The notes under the pieces are model-generated. The model worked only from the letters and a program-made list of their open reading frames with translations, did no database searches and was not told the origin of the DNA. A stretch of DNA of 64,000 nucleotides. Origin: Moniliella sp. 'wahieum'. Lineage: Eukaryota; Basidiomycota; Moniliellomycetes; Moniliellales; Moniliellaceae. Position numbers and translations under genes: made by a program. The stretch is taken from the NCBI GenBank assembly GCA_003971905.1, contig RSEE01000033.1, positions 325,001 to 389,000 on the forward strand, read 5' to 3'. This document shows, piece after piece, positions 10,015 to 21,500 of the stretch (the first letter of the stretch is position 1; every line of letters begins with the position of its first letter).

Positions 10015-10329
10015 GCGACAGGATCTTGGTCTCCCTCGTTTAGCCCCGACTGTTCCATGTAACTTTGTCATTAATCATCCGGGCACAGGGTAATCCCGGT
10101 CAGTCGGTGCGAAAATAGGCACTGATGCTACTTGCCTAAGTTGTGTCATGGGGGGGATCCCGAAGTGGGACCCCCCCTGTAGTTTAGGGGTATAAACCCT
10201 TGGGCAGATCAATCGGTGGCTCGTACGTTAGGTCCTGCTCCAGATCCTGGTTGAACCGAGCGGGTGTAGAGGCTAGGGAGAGACCCTCTAGTTTGGGTGG
10301 CTGCCTGCGTGCAAAGGCCGCAGTCCAGA

Positions 10330-11005
10330 CCCTCCGAGGTAGGAGCCGTGTACGTAGGTCGTTAGACCAGCTGAAGGGGTCCAGGAGCTCCGGAGTTACT
10401 CTGTTCCTCGCAGCGTTACCACACTCGGTACGCTGTAACTGGCGGGAACAGACAGTCCTAAAGAAGAGCAAGCGCTACCGATGTGAGTAACCGCGGCTTG
10501 CAGAGTGCTCGACGTAAGCCGTAAATTCATAAACGTAAGGGTGGTAGAAGGTGGAAGGGCGAGAGAGGAACTGGTAGTCGGGGAGACCAACGGTAATAGA
10601 CAGGATGGTCGACAAGGACCACAGCTAGCAAGCCTTAGACATGGCTGCTTATATACAGCAGAAGGAACCAGGCCTCAAGTGCCTCATGACAGGTATAGAC
10701 AGAATGCGGGGCACTTCCCAGAAAGGTAAAGAAGACTAATGCACAGCCCTTGCTTCCCAAGGCGCTGACGCTGCGCAGTCGGGTGCAGCAGGAAGGGTTC
10801 TGACAAGACTGGGCGCAATAGGCACAAAGCATCGTACCGATAAGCCCATGCGGCCATGGCGGGCCGCGGATGATATCCGCAGCAAGGATAAGGCCTAAGG
10901 TGTCGACTGGCTCTCTCTCGCTAGTCTAACCGGACTGACGCATGTTGGGCTGAGATGTCTACGACATGCGGGGCTCAGCGTCCGGAGATAACCGGAGCGC
11001 CCCGT
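10330..11005 (+). mobile_element. Diverged dispersed repeat, copy A (possible LTR/TE remnant)
   Basis: Two blocks of this stretch match the reverse complement of 49130-49470. Block 1 (about 10468-10574) shares AGTAACCG, GTGGTAGAAGGTGG and GAGAGAGGAA; block 2 (about 10853-11003) shares CCATGGCGGGCCGCGGATGA, GGCTCTCTCTCGCTAGT, GAGATGTCTACGACATG, CTCAGCGTCC and ATAACCGGAG. About 275 bases between the blocks, including a TATATA-containing segment near 10652, are absent from the other copy. No coding domain is visible in either copy, so the element class (solo LTR, non-autonomous element) is unknown. Confidence 0.65.
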
Positions 11006-11104
11006 AACAAGTTGCGTCCATATCATTGACAGAGCTTAAGGCTGGGACAGGGGAAATGTAAAGCCAGTCTACTCTTCCCATTTGAGCTTGAACGCTGTGA
11101 CATG

Positions 11105-11138
11105 TGAGCGCGGCTGAGCGCGGGCTGAGCGCTGAGCC
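11105..11138. repeat. CTGAGCG-type short repeats
   Basis: Three CTGAGC(G/C) words at 11114, 11125 and 11132, spacing 11 then 7. Similar GAGCGC words recur at 18437, 38745 and 49621. Confidence 0.5.
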
Positions 11139-11493
11139 TCAGCCTCCTTCCTCTCATCACTAGCACTAGTCACTTCCGTATCCCGTGCCTATTCGCCCAC
11201 GGGGAAACAATGACTACATTGGTTGGCCTACGCTTCATTCCATTGCGGTCCCTCTCGAACGCAGGGGACAGAAGGTCGCTATGCTGCACAAAGGTTATCC
11301 ACTGCACGAACTGTAGTGCCCCCCCCCTTGTTGAGCCGCCTGTCGAGGACGTCCATTATCCTGGTACAGTTTGCTCCTTGCGAATCCTATGCAAGAGGCC
11401 GGACATGGGATGGGGGAACGAGCTGAGGTGACAGGACCGGCGATCGATGCGAAGGGGGCAGTGCTCCCCCCCCCCGCCCCGATGAACTCAGGA

Positions 11494-14400
11494 TTACGAC
11501 TCATCAGGAGCAGGATGTGTCGCCGACGTCGGAGACGGCCAAGCCAAGGGGTCGATCCGTTGGTAAAAGAGCATGTACGCCTTTGTCTTGCTCACCTCGT
11601 CCCAGGATGCCTGTCGAACGAGCTCATCCGATACATGCACCCACACCTTGTCCCCACCTTGCCGGGGCGAATGGAGAACAAAGGCAGTGTAGTGGCCCGA
11701 GGCCAGTAGGCCCGTGTGCACAATCACTGCCACCAAGTCATACTGAGTCGGTTGGTCCAGGTCGGGCGCCGGGGCGTCGGTGGTGGGCTGCTTCGAACGA
11801 CCGTACCGGTCGTAGCACTGGCGCGGCGGAGCGAGCCACGGTGCGATATCCAGCACGGGTGGGAACGAGACAAACTCATCTACTTTTTCACCTTGTTTTG
11901 CACCCGCCGCACTTCCCAACGTCAGCGCACCCCCCAAGCCCGAGAGGGATGTGACGGCAAACCGTTTGAGCTGCACGACGAGCAGAGGCGGTGCCGAGGC
12001 AATTAGGTACCGTTTCAGTGCCGGCTGACGAATCCTTCCAGTACGACGAACGGGCTTAGGAGGTCGAAGCACTGTGGCTCGACAGCGTCGCCACATCCCG
12101 CTCGGACGGGTGCGTGACGGCCACCGTAGTGGGCACACTTCCCTCCGAGGGAGGTGCGACAACCGCTGGCTCCCAGAGGCACACCAAAGCCAGATGCATC
12201 CGATGTCCATCCCTCGCCTTCCCTTGCGACCGAGCCAGTGCGAGAGCGCATGATGGGTGCAGACGTGTCACTGTCCCCTAAGCTGGCAGCGCTAGAACGG
12301 GCGTGGAGCGCAGGCACCGACATGGACGCTCGACTCGAGGAAGGAGTCATCATCTGCCAGGTGCCATTCGGAGGCACACCGTGCCGCCCTGAGCTGGGCC
12401 GAAGGTTATCGTCGTCCGAGTCGGCGTCCGGCGAGGAATCTGAGCCTGGCTCCGTTGGGAGCGAAGGGGAGCGAGCCCGTAGGCCATGCTGGATTCGCCA
12501 GCACCGCTTGCACAAAAACGCATCTTCCCCTTCGAGTAGCTCGGATTGAGTAAACGTGTTGAGGGCAGCCACCAAGCCAGTCCCCTCTTGGGCGCGCAGC
12601 GCACTGCCATCCTCTCCATTCGGCAATGCACTACCCTCGGATGACAACGAAACGGGTTGGGCAAGCGAGAGGGAGGTACCCGTCTGCGCCGCGGACGCAC
12701 AGGCCGCAGCTACATCCACCACGCTCAGCTTCCCTCGCCGTGTGGACGCAGCATCCCGGAGAGCATAGAGCACAGACGGATCCACTGCCTTCCGTGGTGA
12801 ACCCGACAGCAGTTGAGCAATGTAGAGCAAATGAGGCGGTACGCCTTCTAGCTGGCCCGATTGCGAATCGGACACGGTCAAGGCCATCGGCACCGACGGA
12901 TCGAGGGGCCAGGAGGTCGAACGGTGCGGCGAAAAGGGCGATGGAGCTTGTGCGAGTGATGGCCGTGTCGCGCACCGAGACCAGAATGTCCAAAGTGCGA
13001 CTGTCGCCGATCCTTCTGTTCCTCCACCGCTCGCACCCCAGCGGCATCCGAGGCATGCGAGGCAACCGTGGCGGCCTCCAATTTGTCCACCAAGTCCGGC
13101 GTGATGGTGTCTTCCCTCTTGACGTCCGGAGGCACCAATGTGTCTTGGCGATCGACCTCGGGACGGCCAGGGCCAGGAGACTCTGGAAGAGCTTGTGGGA
13201 AATAGGCGCCAAGGGGGCTCGGCTGCGGTGGTAAGGCCGCTTGTACGCCGTTGGGACTCTCTTGCGGGGAGGAGACAGCGTATTCGTCATCGTCCAAACT
13301 CTCGGACCCGTTGGTCATGGACGTAAAGTCTAGTCCGTTTGTGTGCCGGGCCACAGGCGCATGAGCAGGCGCGCTAGCCTGCGGAACCACGAGGAAAGGG
13401 GGAACAGGCTCGGCGCCCTTCTTGACCTTGCGAATCATAGTCCGACGACGACGAAAAAGTTGCCACGAGACTCCTCCTCTTCCGGGCTAGGATCCGGTTT
13501 GGGCGTACGTGAGAAGAAGCGCCTCCGCTCTTTGCCCACCGGACCCTCAGTGGGACCAGTAGATTGCGGACGAGGAGTAGTCGGTGGGACTTATCTGTCG
13601 TGCGAGATGCAGCACGGGAAGGAGTCAGGGTCACAGACGCATGGATCGGACCCATGTCGGCACCTCCTTTTGATGACGCGATGGGATTGGGTGTGGTTGC
13701 CGTCGGACGGGACCAAAGTTTCCTGGATTGTCCTTGGCAAGCAAGAGCGTCGTCCGGGGCTGCGCTGCTGGGGCGGGAAAGGGATTCAGCGGTCCGCTGT
13801 ACCGCCTTGGCCATAGAGGAAGAGAAGGAAGTACCAGCTGCCGCGGACATGTCGCCCACTCCCTCGTCCGCAACACCCAGCATCGTACCTGGAGTGCCAG
13901 GGCGAGAACGGCCGCCGGTGCGACTGGACCAGCGTTCAGAAAGCCTCAAGAATGCCAAACGTTTTTTGCTCTGAGCAATAGGTGCGCCCGGCGTGGCAGG
14001 CTGGGGGAGGGAGAGCGAAAGGTCGTAGAAAGGTTCATATGTCTGGCTCACATAGCCACATGCTTGGCAGATAATGGTCGAGGCCAACTTTCCTTCAAAT
14101 ACTTGTTCAACCAGGGTTCGAGAGACGCAGCATGGTCAATGCCACCAACCGAGGCGACTGAACCGGTCACAGACCCAGGCGGGATAGGTGTGGCTGTTGC
14201 CACGGGAGTGGATGGTGCCTTGGGTTGGGATGCAGGGAAAGCAACAGAAATATTGTTTTGCGTCGGAGTCAAGGGTTCCACGGCTGCGTCGGATGGTGAG
14301 GGAAGCAAATCTCCGGGCATGGGGACAGAGGTGGGCGACAAGAGATGAGAATAAGGGTTATTGGCTGCGAGTGCAGCCTGGGGGTCCAAGTCGGCTGGAG

Positions 14401-15195
14401 GACTGAGACCCATAGGAAAACTGGTCTGTCGCCGGGGAGACCGAGATGCGGAATGGATTTGAGGGTTTTGAGGGATGGACGTTGGGATAGAGGTAGAGGG
14501 AACACCCCCCGGGGCTGGGGGCTTGGCGTCTGTCCCGTGCCATGTCGTCTGTACAGGAGGCAAACCATGGAGCGGGGCGGGGGTGACGGGAGGCAACTGG
14601 CTGTCATCCGAAGCGTGCGGGGCAGGGGAGGAGGTCGCAGACGGCTCTGATGTAGAGATGGAGGGGTCAAACTGGCCCTGCGCCCAGACACTTGCAAGCT
14701 GGCCTTGATGACGTCTTTCTCCTCCATCTGGCAGCAATCGGCAACAGCGAGAGAGCCTCGTGTGCGTCCTGCTGCTCGCCCGTGACCAAATCGGGAAACC
14801 GTTTCTTGAGCGCAGCCAGCAGGGACTTGGGATCCACAACATGCACAGCAGCTTGGCTGCCGGAGGGCGGGTGTGCGCGGTGGAAGCAGGTGTGGTCCCA
14901 CATGTCAGCAAGCAGTTGGAGCAGGGTGGAGGTCAGCGGCATGGCGATGGCGGACGATGGCGATGGGCCTGTGGCTTGGCTGAGGAGGGGGCAGGGCGGT
15001 GCGCATGGAGGGCAATGACGGCGGGACTGGTAGAGGGGGGGTGGTGGGATGCGCAGGTTGAATGGCCGAGCGCAGAGGTTGGGCGGCAGCCAGGGACTGG
15101 AGGACGACATTGAGGAAGCAAGAGTTGCCGACATTGGGCACCGGAATGTGTCCGTTGGATGTCGTCCATGGCAGGAGGAGCTGGGGGGAGGAGCA
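11494..15195 (-). CDS. Ubiquitin carboxyl-terminal hydrolase (USP/UBP, peptidase C19)
   Basis: Cysteine protease removing ubiquitin from proteins. Reading leftward: Cys box VPNVGNSCFLNVVLQSLA with the nucleophile Cys near 15119; QQDAHEAL box near 14760; first zinc-finger pair CQACGYVSQTYEPFYDLSLS near 14060; second pair FLCKRCWRIQ near 12500; PPLLVVQLKRF near 11970; and the His box YDLVAVIVHTGLLASGHYTA near 11700, followed by VWVHVSDELV and AYMLFYQR. This is the complete USP core in order, but with long Ser/Pro-rich linkers between boxes (about 1,200 codons overall). The frame changes repeatedly between boxes. The N-terminus is uncertain: a Met at 15195 lies just before the Cys box but needs a one-base shift, and further in-frame sequence extends to about 15570. 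The subfamily is not resolved. Confidence 0.82.
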
Positions 15196-15263
15196 AGGGG
15201 GGCGACGGGGCCAGGGCCGTCGCGAAGGCAGGGCCAAGGGTAGGACGGCACGCTTGGAAGAGC

Positions 15264-15313
15264 AGGTGGTGGGGTGGTGGTGGTGGTGGTGGTGGTGGTG
15301 GTGGTGGTGGTGG
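15264..15313. repeat. GGT/ACC trinucleotide microsatellite
   Basis: About 14 GGT repeats just upstream of the USP Cys box. On the minus strand one frame reads poly-His, but whether it lies in the gene's 5' leader or its N-terminus cannot be decided. Confidence 0.8.
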
Positions 15314-15754
15314 GGAGTGGGGATGGGGGGCGTGATGCTTGACGCTTGACGAACTTGCAGCTTGCAGGCTGCGTTGCTGTGATGGTCACCGACCAGGAAA
15401 TGAGACTCACCGGTGGGGAGGGGGGGCTGGATCGATCGGCGAGCACAGCAAGGAGCGAGCGCATGCAGGCGACCCATCAGATCCATCCGGCTGGTACTCG
15501 ACCGCATGCAGCGCATCCGCCCTGGGCGCTCGGGTGCTCCGTCGGCCGTCGCAGCACGCGCCCATCGCAATCGACCCTCGGGCCCTTTAATCTAACGCCG
15601 CGCAGCCCACATGCTGCACCTCACTTGCACCGACCCCAGCCCACCACCACGTGGCGTTCACACATTAAACCCAGCCCATCGCTCCCATTCCGGCTGCATC
15701 CAGCATCCCGCCCCGCATCACGTGATGCATTGCCCCAGCATGCCACCGAAAAGA

Positions 15755-15831
15755 GTGAAGCCTTGCAACTTGAAACTTGCACATTGAACATTGAACGATC
15801 ATCGATCACTAGTGAACGTTGAACGTTGAAC
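15755..15831. repeat. In-phase ladder of about eleven different heptamers
   Basis: From 15755 the sequence can be cut every seven bases into related but changing units: GTGAAGC, then three CTTG-type units (15762, 15769, 15776), two exact ATTGAAC (15783, 15790), GATCATC and GATCACT (15797, 15804), AGTGAAC (15811) and two exact GTTGAAC (15818, 15825). The phase never slips. It lies about 220 bases before the VIP1-like start and encodes nothing recognisable. Confidence 0.8.
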
Positions 15832-16046
15832 AGGGCACGCTGCATGCGTCGCACCGCACCGCACATCTCGAGCGCAGCGCTCCAGCTGGCTGCTGCACTC
15901 TCCCCCAGTGCCGCCTTGTGCCCTCTGGTGCCCGCCCCCCGCCTGCACGTGCCAGGCTTGCGCGCCCACCAGCCACGCCTCGCTCCAGCCTCACCCACAC
16001 CCACACCCAGCCTTCTCCTCGACCTCTCCCCAGCCCCTCCTCCCCC

Positions 16047-17028
16047 ATGTCCGCCACCGCCACCGTCGACGTCAGCAATCTGGCGCCTGGCACCACCGAG
16101 CACGCGCTCCAGGACTTCTTCTCCTTCTGCGGCTCCATCGACCATGTCCAGCTTGCTCCCTCCGGCACCAGGCCAAGGTAACCTTCGCCTCCCCCTCCGC
16201 CGCGAGCAACGCAGCCATGTATGTGCCCCCTCTCCACGCCTCCTGTCCTCCTCGCTCTAACTCCCGCCTACGCTGCCCTCTCTCCCAGGCTCAATGGTGG
16301 CACCCTCAACGACGCCACCATCGCCGTCACCCTTGAATCTTCTAGCCCTGCCACAGCGCCTGCGCCTGCTGTTGCTTCTTCCACCTCCGAGGGGGCGGCG
16401 CACCAGGAGGACAAGCCCAAGACGGCCATTGTCGCCGAGTACCTTGCCGCTGGCTACAAGCTGTCGGATGACATTGCCAAGCGAGCGCTGGAGCTGGACC
16501 AAAAGAACGGGTACTCGTCCAAGTTCCATCAGTTCCTGGCCGGTCTGGACCGCAAGCTGGGCGAAAAAACGGCTGCCCCCGTAGCCGACAAGGGCGTCTC
16601 GACTCCAGCGAGGATGCGGCCGTCTCGAGCGAGAAGGAGGCGGTGCCGGCATCGTCAGAGCCCGCTGCCGCTCCTTCCTTTGTCGCCAATGTGCACGACA
16701 AATTCAACCAGCAACTGCAAGACCCCAACTCGCTGGTCAGCCAAGCCCAGGCTCAAGCTAACAGCTTTATGGCCCGGCCCGAGGTGAACAACCTGTGGTC
16801 AAAGCTGGGATCGTACTACAACCAAGCTGTCAACCACCCCCAAATCCATAAGTTTTACACCGACACGAGTCGCACGGTTCAAGATGTGCACCAAGAGGCC
16901 CACCGCATTGCCCAGGACAAGTATGGTTTGACTCACCGTCACCACCTCCATCAACTTTTCCAGTCGGGTTCGGAATCGGCACCAGCGCCCGCGCAAGCCC
17001 CCGCGCAAGCGCCCTCGTCTGAGCCCCA
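16047..17028 (+). CDS. Vip1-like RRM protein (N-terminal part of an apparent fusion)
   Basis: Matches the fungal Vip1 family (one RNA-recognition motif followed by a helical region). Order: RRM strand 1 ATVDVSNLAPGTTEHALQDF with FFSFCGSIDHVQLAPSG; after one missing base near 16176, AKVTFASPSAASNAAM; a GTATGT...CCCAG intron (about 16219-16289); LNGGTLNDATIAV; then the signature EDKPKTAIVAEYLAAGYKLS, ALELDQKNGYSSKFHQFLAG, FVANVHDKFNQQLQDPNSLV and VQDVHQEAHRIAQDKYGL. Upstream and downstream of the core the frame shifts near 16600. The start is the first Met before the RRM. No stop codon follows the family's normal C-terminus: the frame enters a Pro/Ala linker (APAPAQAPAQAPSSEP) and then the signal-like segment of the next entry. 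Confidence 0.83.
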
Positions 17029-18308
17029 GGCCCCGGGAAAGGCCAGCCTCAACTGGGTTCTTGTGCTCCTGCTGGTTCTGAGCGTCTTCACCGCAGGCGC
17101 CAGCGCCCATGGCGACGAAGAGGATGCAGCGGTGATTGCAGGTGTGAAAGCGCCTGCGCCGGGCCAGGAATCATACATCCAAAAGCACATGGCCAACGAA
17201 CACCACATCAATGCGTTTGACATGGGTTCCTTTTTTACCCTCCACGATTCTCAACCGGGATGGCGTCTGGGATCGGTCCGAAGTTGAGGCCATTTATGGC
17301 GTGCACCACAGCATGTCGATCAAGCACTCTCCGACCGCCGAAGTGCACGATGAGAAGGCAGACAAGATTGTGAAAGAGGTGTGTTCAAGCGCCTCGACCT
17401 CAATGGCGACGCGATGATCACCAAGAGCGAGTTCATCAAGGGCGGTGCGGAAGCTCTGCCTACGTTTGAGGAATATGGGATCGGGGTGCTGGGCCACCAC
17501 TACGATCCCGAGTCGGAATTCTTTGTGCACCACGAGGAAAAGTACCACTCGACGCCTGACACTCAAAACCGAGGAGGCCTACAACCACCCGGAAGACATT
17601 GAGCACTTTATGAGCCATCAGAAGATCGAGGACGAGGAGGAGAACCGGGAGCGCAAGGCAGAGGGGATGCCGTCGATCGAGGATGAGGCAAAGTTGCGCG
17701 AGGAAGCTGCGGCCAAGGGAGAGACGTTTGTGTCGGAAATCAGAAGAACCTCCGTTCCGGCGATCAAGAATTTCGTGAAGTGGAGCAAGATGCGTATTAC
17801 GGTGGCTATGCCCAAGACGAGGCGGCGTCGGAGCAGCACGTTTTCCGTGGGCCCGGCGGTGCGCACGTAGTCAAGAGCCACTCGGAGAATGCGAGCCATG
17901 CCAACACCCTGGGTGAGCGCTTGGAGGGCGAGACGCAGGAAGGGTATGAGCAGCGAAGGAGCTGTACGAATCGCGACTCAAGGCGGCGGCGTACTTTGAC
18001 AAGCTGGAGAAGGAGCGAAAGCACGGATAGCCAAGGCGGCGGAGAAGAGAAGCAAGAGGCGGGCGAGACGGAGGAGGCCTTCCTGCGGCGGCTCAACAAG
18101 GCCAAGTGGGAGGCAGCGCAGCGCGAAGACTACGGCAAGGGCACCAAGGGCTTTGCGCGCCCCAAGGACGATGCGGACGGATGCGCAAGGGCGCGCCGTA
18201 CAAGGTACGTGGCTCAGCTGCGCGGCAAGGGCAGGGATGTGTGTCGACTGACGAGTGCTTGGCTGCCAGAACCGGATGAAGAAGGGCTCGTACTTTGGCG
18301 AGTTCTAA
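17029..18308 (+). CDS. Ssp120/nucleobindin-like EF-hand secretory protein (C-terminal part of apparent fusion)
   Basis: Calcium-binding protein of the early secretory pathway family. It begins with a hydrophobic stretch NWVLVLLLVLSVFTAGASA ending in an AxA signal-peptidase-like site, then an acidic HGDEEDA. Next come QKHMANEHHINAFDMGSFF, a first EF loop (DLNRDGVWDRSE after removing one extra T near 17249) and a second (DLNGDAMITKSE after a TG duplication near 17385), then GIGVLGHHYDPESEFFVHHE, PEDIEHFMSHQKIEDEEEN and a charged helical tail. A GTACGT...CCAG intron (about 18212-18271) joins APYK to NRMKKGSYFGEF and the stop at 18306-18308. No Met lies between the preceding RRM gene and the hydrophobic segment, so either this is one fused protein or the true start is missing from the assembly. 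Confidence 0.75.
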
Positions 18309-18436
18309 GCACCCGCGAGACGATGCCCAGCAAGCGGCCGCGCCTGGATGCGCTCGGCGTGGGGCGTGTGTGCCAAGTGTTAGTTGAGCCGAGCAAAGTG
18401 CGTGACAGATGTCTATTTGCCTCATCCGCAGTGTGC

Positions 18437-18457
18437 CAGCGCTCAGCGCTCAGCGCC
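18437..18457. repeat. 3x heptamer CAGCGCT
   Basis: Three head-to-tail copies (last ending CC) about 130 bases after the EF-hand gene stop. Confidence 0.75.
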
Positions 18458-18586
18458 CCGCAGCCGCCCCACAGACGCTTGCATGCGCCCCCTTGTTATA
18501 GCCCGTAGCTCCCCAGACGCACCGCAGCGGGGCATGCAGCCTCCCCCTCCCGCTCCGCTTCCCGCCCCACCATCCCCCCCTCGGCC

Positions 18587-21500
18587 ATGGCCCCGATTCC
18601 CGCGACCAGGACGCGCTGGGCAGCAGCGCCGACGACGAGGCCGCTGCCATGCATGCCTTTAACTACGTCCCGCAGGCCCAATTCTTTGTCCCCCCCCCAC
18701 CCCGGCCGCCGCACACCTGCCCAGACACCCGCCACCCCCACCGCCCGACCAGCAGCGACAGCGACAGTAAATGCTGCTACCCCGCGCCTTTTCCCAGGGG
18801 CCCAATGCCCCTCATCTGCCACGCCCAACGCTGTCGCTGCGCCTCCCACCGCCGTAACCCCCCGCGCTGGCCCAGGCCTGCCTACCGCGGTCAAGTCCGT
18901 CGCCTCCTCTGCGCACTCGCCAACGGCCCCGCACGGCCGCAAGGTGCACTTTACCAATCAAGATACCATCCAGGAGATCTCCTCCTCCCCCACCGACAAT
19001 CTGGGTCCAGTTCGTTCACAGCCGACGAGCCCATGTTGGACCACCGTTCCCCTATTAGTATGTCCGTGTTGGTGCCCCCTGCCCCCCCTCCCCGTGCCTA
19101 ATCTTGGCTGCGTTGATTGCACAGGCCAGAAGCGTGCGTCGAGTGCACCCACCGCCTCCACCATGGTCCAACTCAAACGGCCGCGCTATGCTTCGGCGGG
19201 CCGGTCGGACGTTGAGCTCCTGTTCTCTCGATTTGAGGAGGCGCGGGACCGCTGGAGCCAGTTTAAGTTGGATGCGCATGATACTATGGTAAATGCGTTG
19301 CGTTGGATGCGCCGAGAGCACACAGAAGCTAACCCTCTTCTCGCGTTTACTTGATCCCAGGTCAAGGAGATGGAAGGCATGTACGCAGTGATGCAAGAAC
19401 AGTATGCTACCCTGCTGGAGGAAAGACGAGTCGCGCAAGGTGACTGTTCAGTCCATGGAGGTCGTGCTAGGCCAGTATGTGCTTCGTCCTCCCCGGGATC
19501 GCGTCCATCGTGGTGTGCTGATGGTTTCACTGCAGATTGACTAGCAATGGGCGCGTGATGTTGGCGGAAAACAACGGATCAAGGCCCGGATACGCGAACT
19601 GGCCCAGGACGTTCAGACGCAGCGAGTGGAACTGGCTCATGTCCATATGAGTACGCACGTGTTCGCCCCTGTTAGAGGGGAAATTACCGCTCTGACTCCT
19701 CCCCCCCACCCCCCCTGTCCTGTTTTGGTGGAGCAGAAGATATGCGTTCGGCGACGGAAGGGTGAACAAGCTTCGTACCACACTGGATGGCTTGACTCGC
19801 GAGAGTACCGGTCTTCCCTATCCAAGCGTAAGCGCAATCCTATCCGTGTGCTTTGGATTTCAAACTGATGGTTTCTTGGTTGGCCCATGCCATCTTAGTT
19901 CAAGTCGAGATTGATGTACAGAAGAGGGCGTTGGACACGGCACAGAAGATGAAGCAAAAGGTCTGTCCACGCAGCCGTATGGGAATCGGGCTTGCTCACA
20001 TGCCCAGTTTGCAGGCCGAAGGCGAATGTACCCGGTTGGACAAAAAAGTTGGGGACTTGTCAGAAGAGATGGAGGAGATGCAGACTACATCAAGGAACAA
20101 GGGGACACGGCAAAAAGAAGCAAGGAGGCGTATGTCGTTTGTTAAGTTTGGTTGCCAAAAATGGGCGGGGTAACTAACGTGTGCGTGCGCTTTGTGAATG
20201 GCAAGATTGGACACAGCCCACCAGGAACTGGCCCAACTAAGAGCAACATCCAAAAACAATCTCAAGACCGTGGCATCTGGGTTGGCAAGTCATGGTTGGC
20301 CCAAAAAGCGGTCGCCCGGTCCCAGAAGGGGTACGAACGTTTGTCCTACTATCCTCCTGACCATACTGCCGTCCGTGTATGACAAGACGAGCTGCTGATA
20401 AAGGCATCACCTTTATGTTTCTGCAGGTTAGATGAAGCACAGAGCCAACTTGCTGCACTGCAAGCGAGCGAAATGGCAACTCGTGAGCTCATGGAGCAAC
20501 TCGAGAAACGCCCTCCGACGAATCAGAAGCAATGGAGCCATCGGAAAGAAAAAATAAAAGCGTTGAAGCTGAAGGAAGGCTGCGCTTGAAGCTAGCAGTG
20601 CCACGGAGCGGGCGCAGAAGAGAGAGCTCGAGGTCCAACTGGAAGGGCGTGTGAAGGACCTAGCTGCCTCGCAGCAACACGTCGCCTCTCTGCGCATACA
20701 AGTGGAGAACTTCAAGCTGAAGCGACGGATGCCGAGTCGCTTCGAACCACGAAGGAGGCGACGGAACGGGTATGTCACGACCTGCGTACATACCTCACCG
20801 AGGTACATGAACAACAAACAGCCAAGTCAATCGCGAGGTTACTGGCTTCAACACAGCTTGCCACAGCCATCCACCAAGCCGAGCTTCACCAAGCCCAGAC
20901 CGGGCTCGTTCGAGCCGAGGTGGTGCACTGAACAGAAATTGGCTCATCAAGAGGAACAAGCCAGGATTGCTAATGCGCTCTGATGCAAGAGCGTGACCGG
21001 GCCGATGCGAAAGTGCATGAGTTGGAAGAACACATTTCTGTCAAGGCCAAAGATAAGCAAGCCCAACAACAAGAAGCAGAACGCACCCTTGCGGAATCCA
21101 ACAGGAACTCGACCGCTTGAAAACGATGCACCAGCAACTGATTCAAGAACATGCAACAGTCACAGAAAAGTTGCAAGGAAGTGCTGCTAAATCGTCTGGC
21201 AACCTGCTGACGCGCTGGACAAGGTGAATTGGACGTACTATCCCGCTCTTCTTATATGAGAAGGTAGGGGGACTTCTAACTTTCCGCACCTCAGACGCCA
21301 GATGAGATTGCTGCGTTTACGCATGCTCAAGTACGTTTTTCGACACTTGTTTGACCACTACTCGTGGCCTTTCCAATGACTTTCCTACTGACCTCTGTCC
21401 ATCACTTTACCGTTACCCCCAGTCGGATTTGAGTACCCACATCACGACACTTACTGCCGAATTGGCAAGCGTCCGTTCCGAGCTTCGTTCTACCAACCGA

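Noticed and set aside
15264..15313. Functional poly-His tract in the deubiquitinase
   Set aside because: It lies before any supported start codon and is equally explained as a non-coding GGT microsatellite.
15755..15831. CRISPR-like array
   Set aside because: Units are 7 bases with no spacers, and the host is a fungus with spliceosomal introns.
16943..16986. Intron GTATGG...TTCCAG ending the Vip1-like gene
   Set aside because: Splice words exist, but removing it shifts into an Arg-rich frame with a quick stop and discards the natural Ser/Ala/Pro linker; kept only as an alternative.
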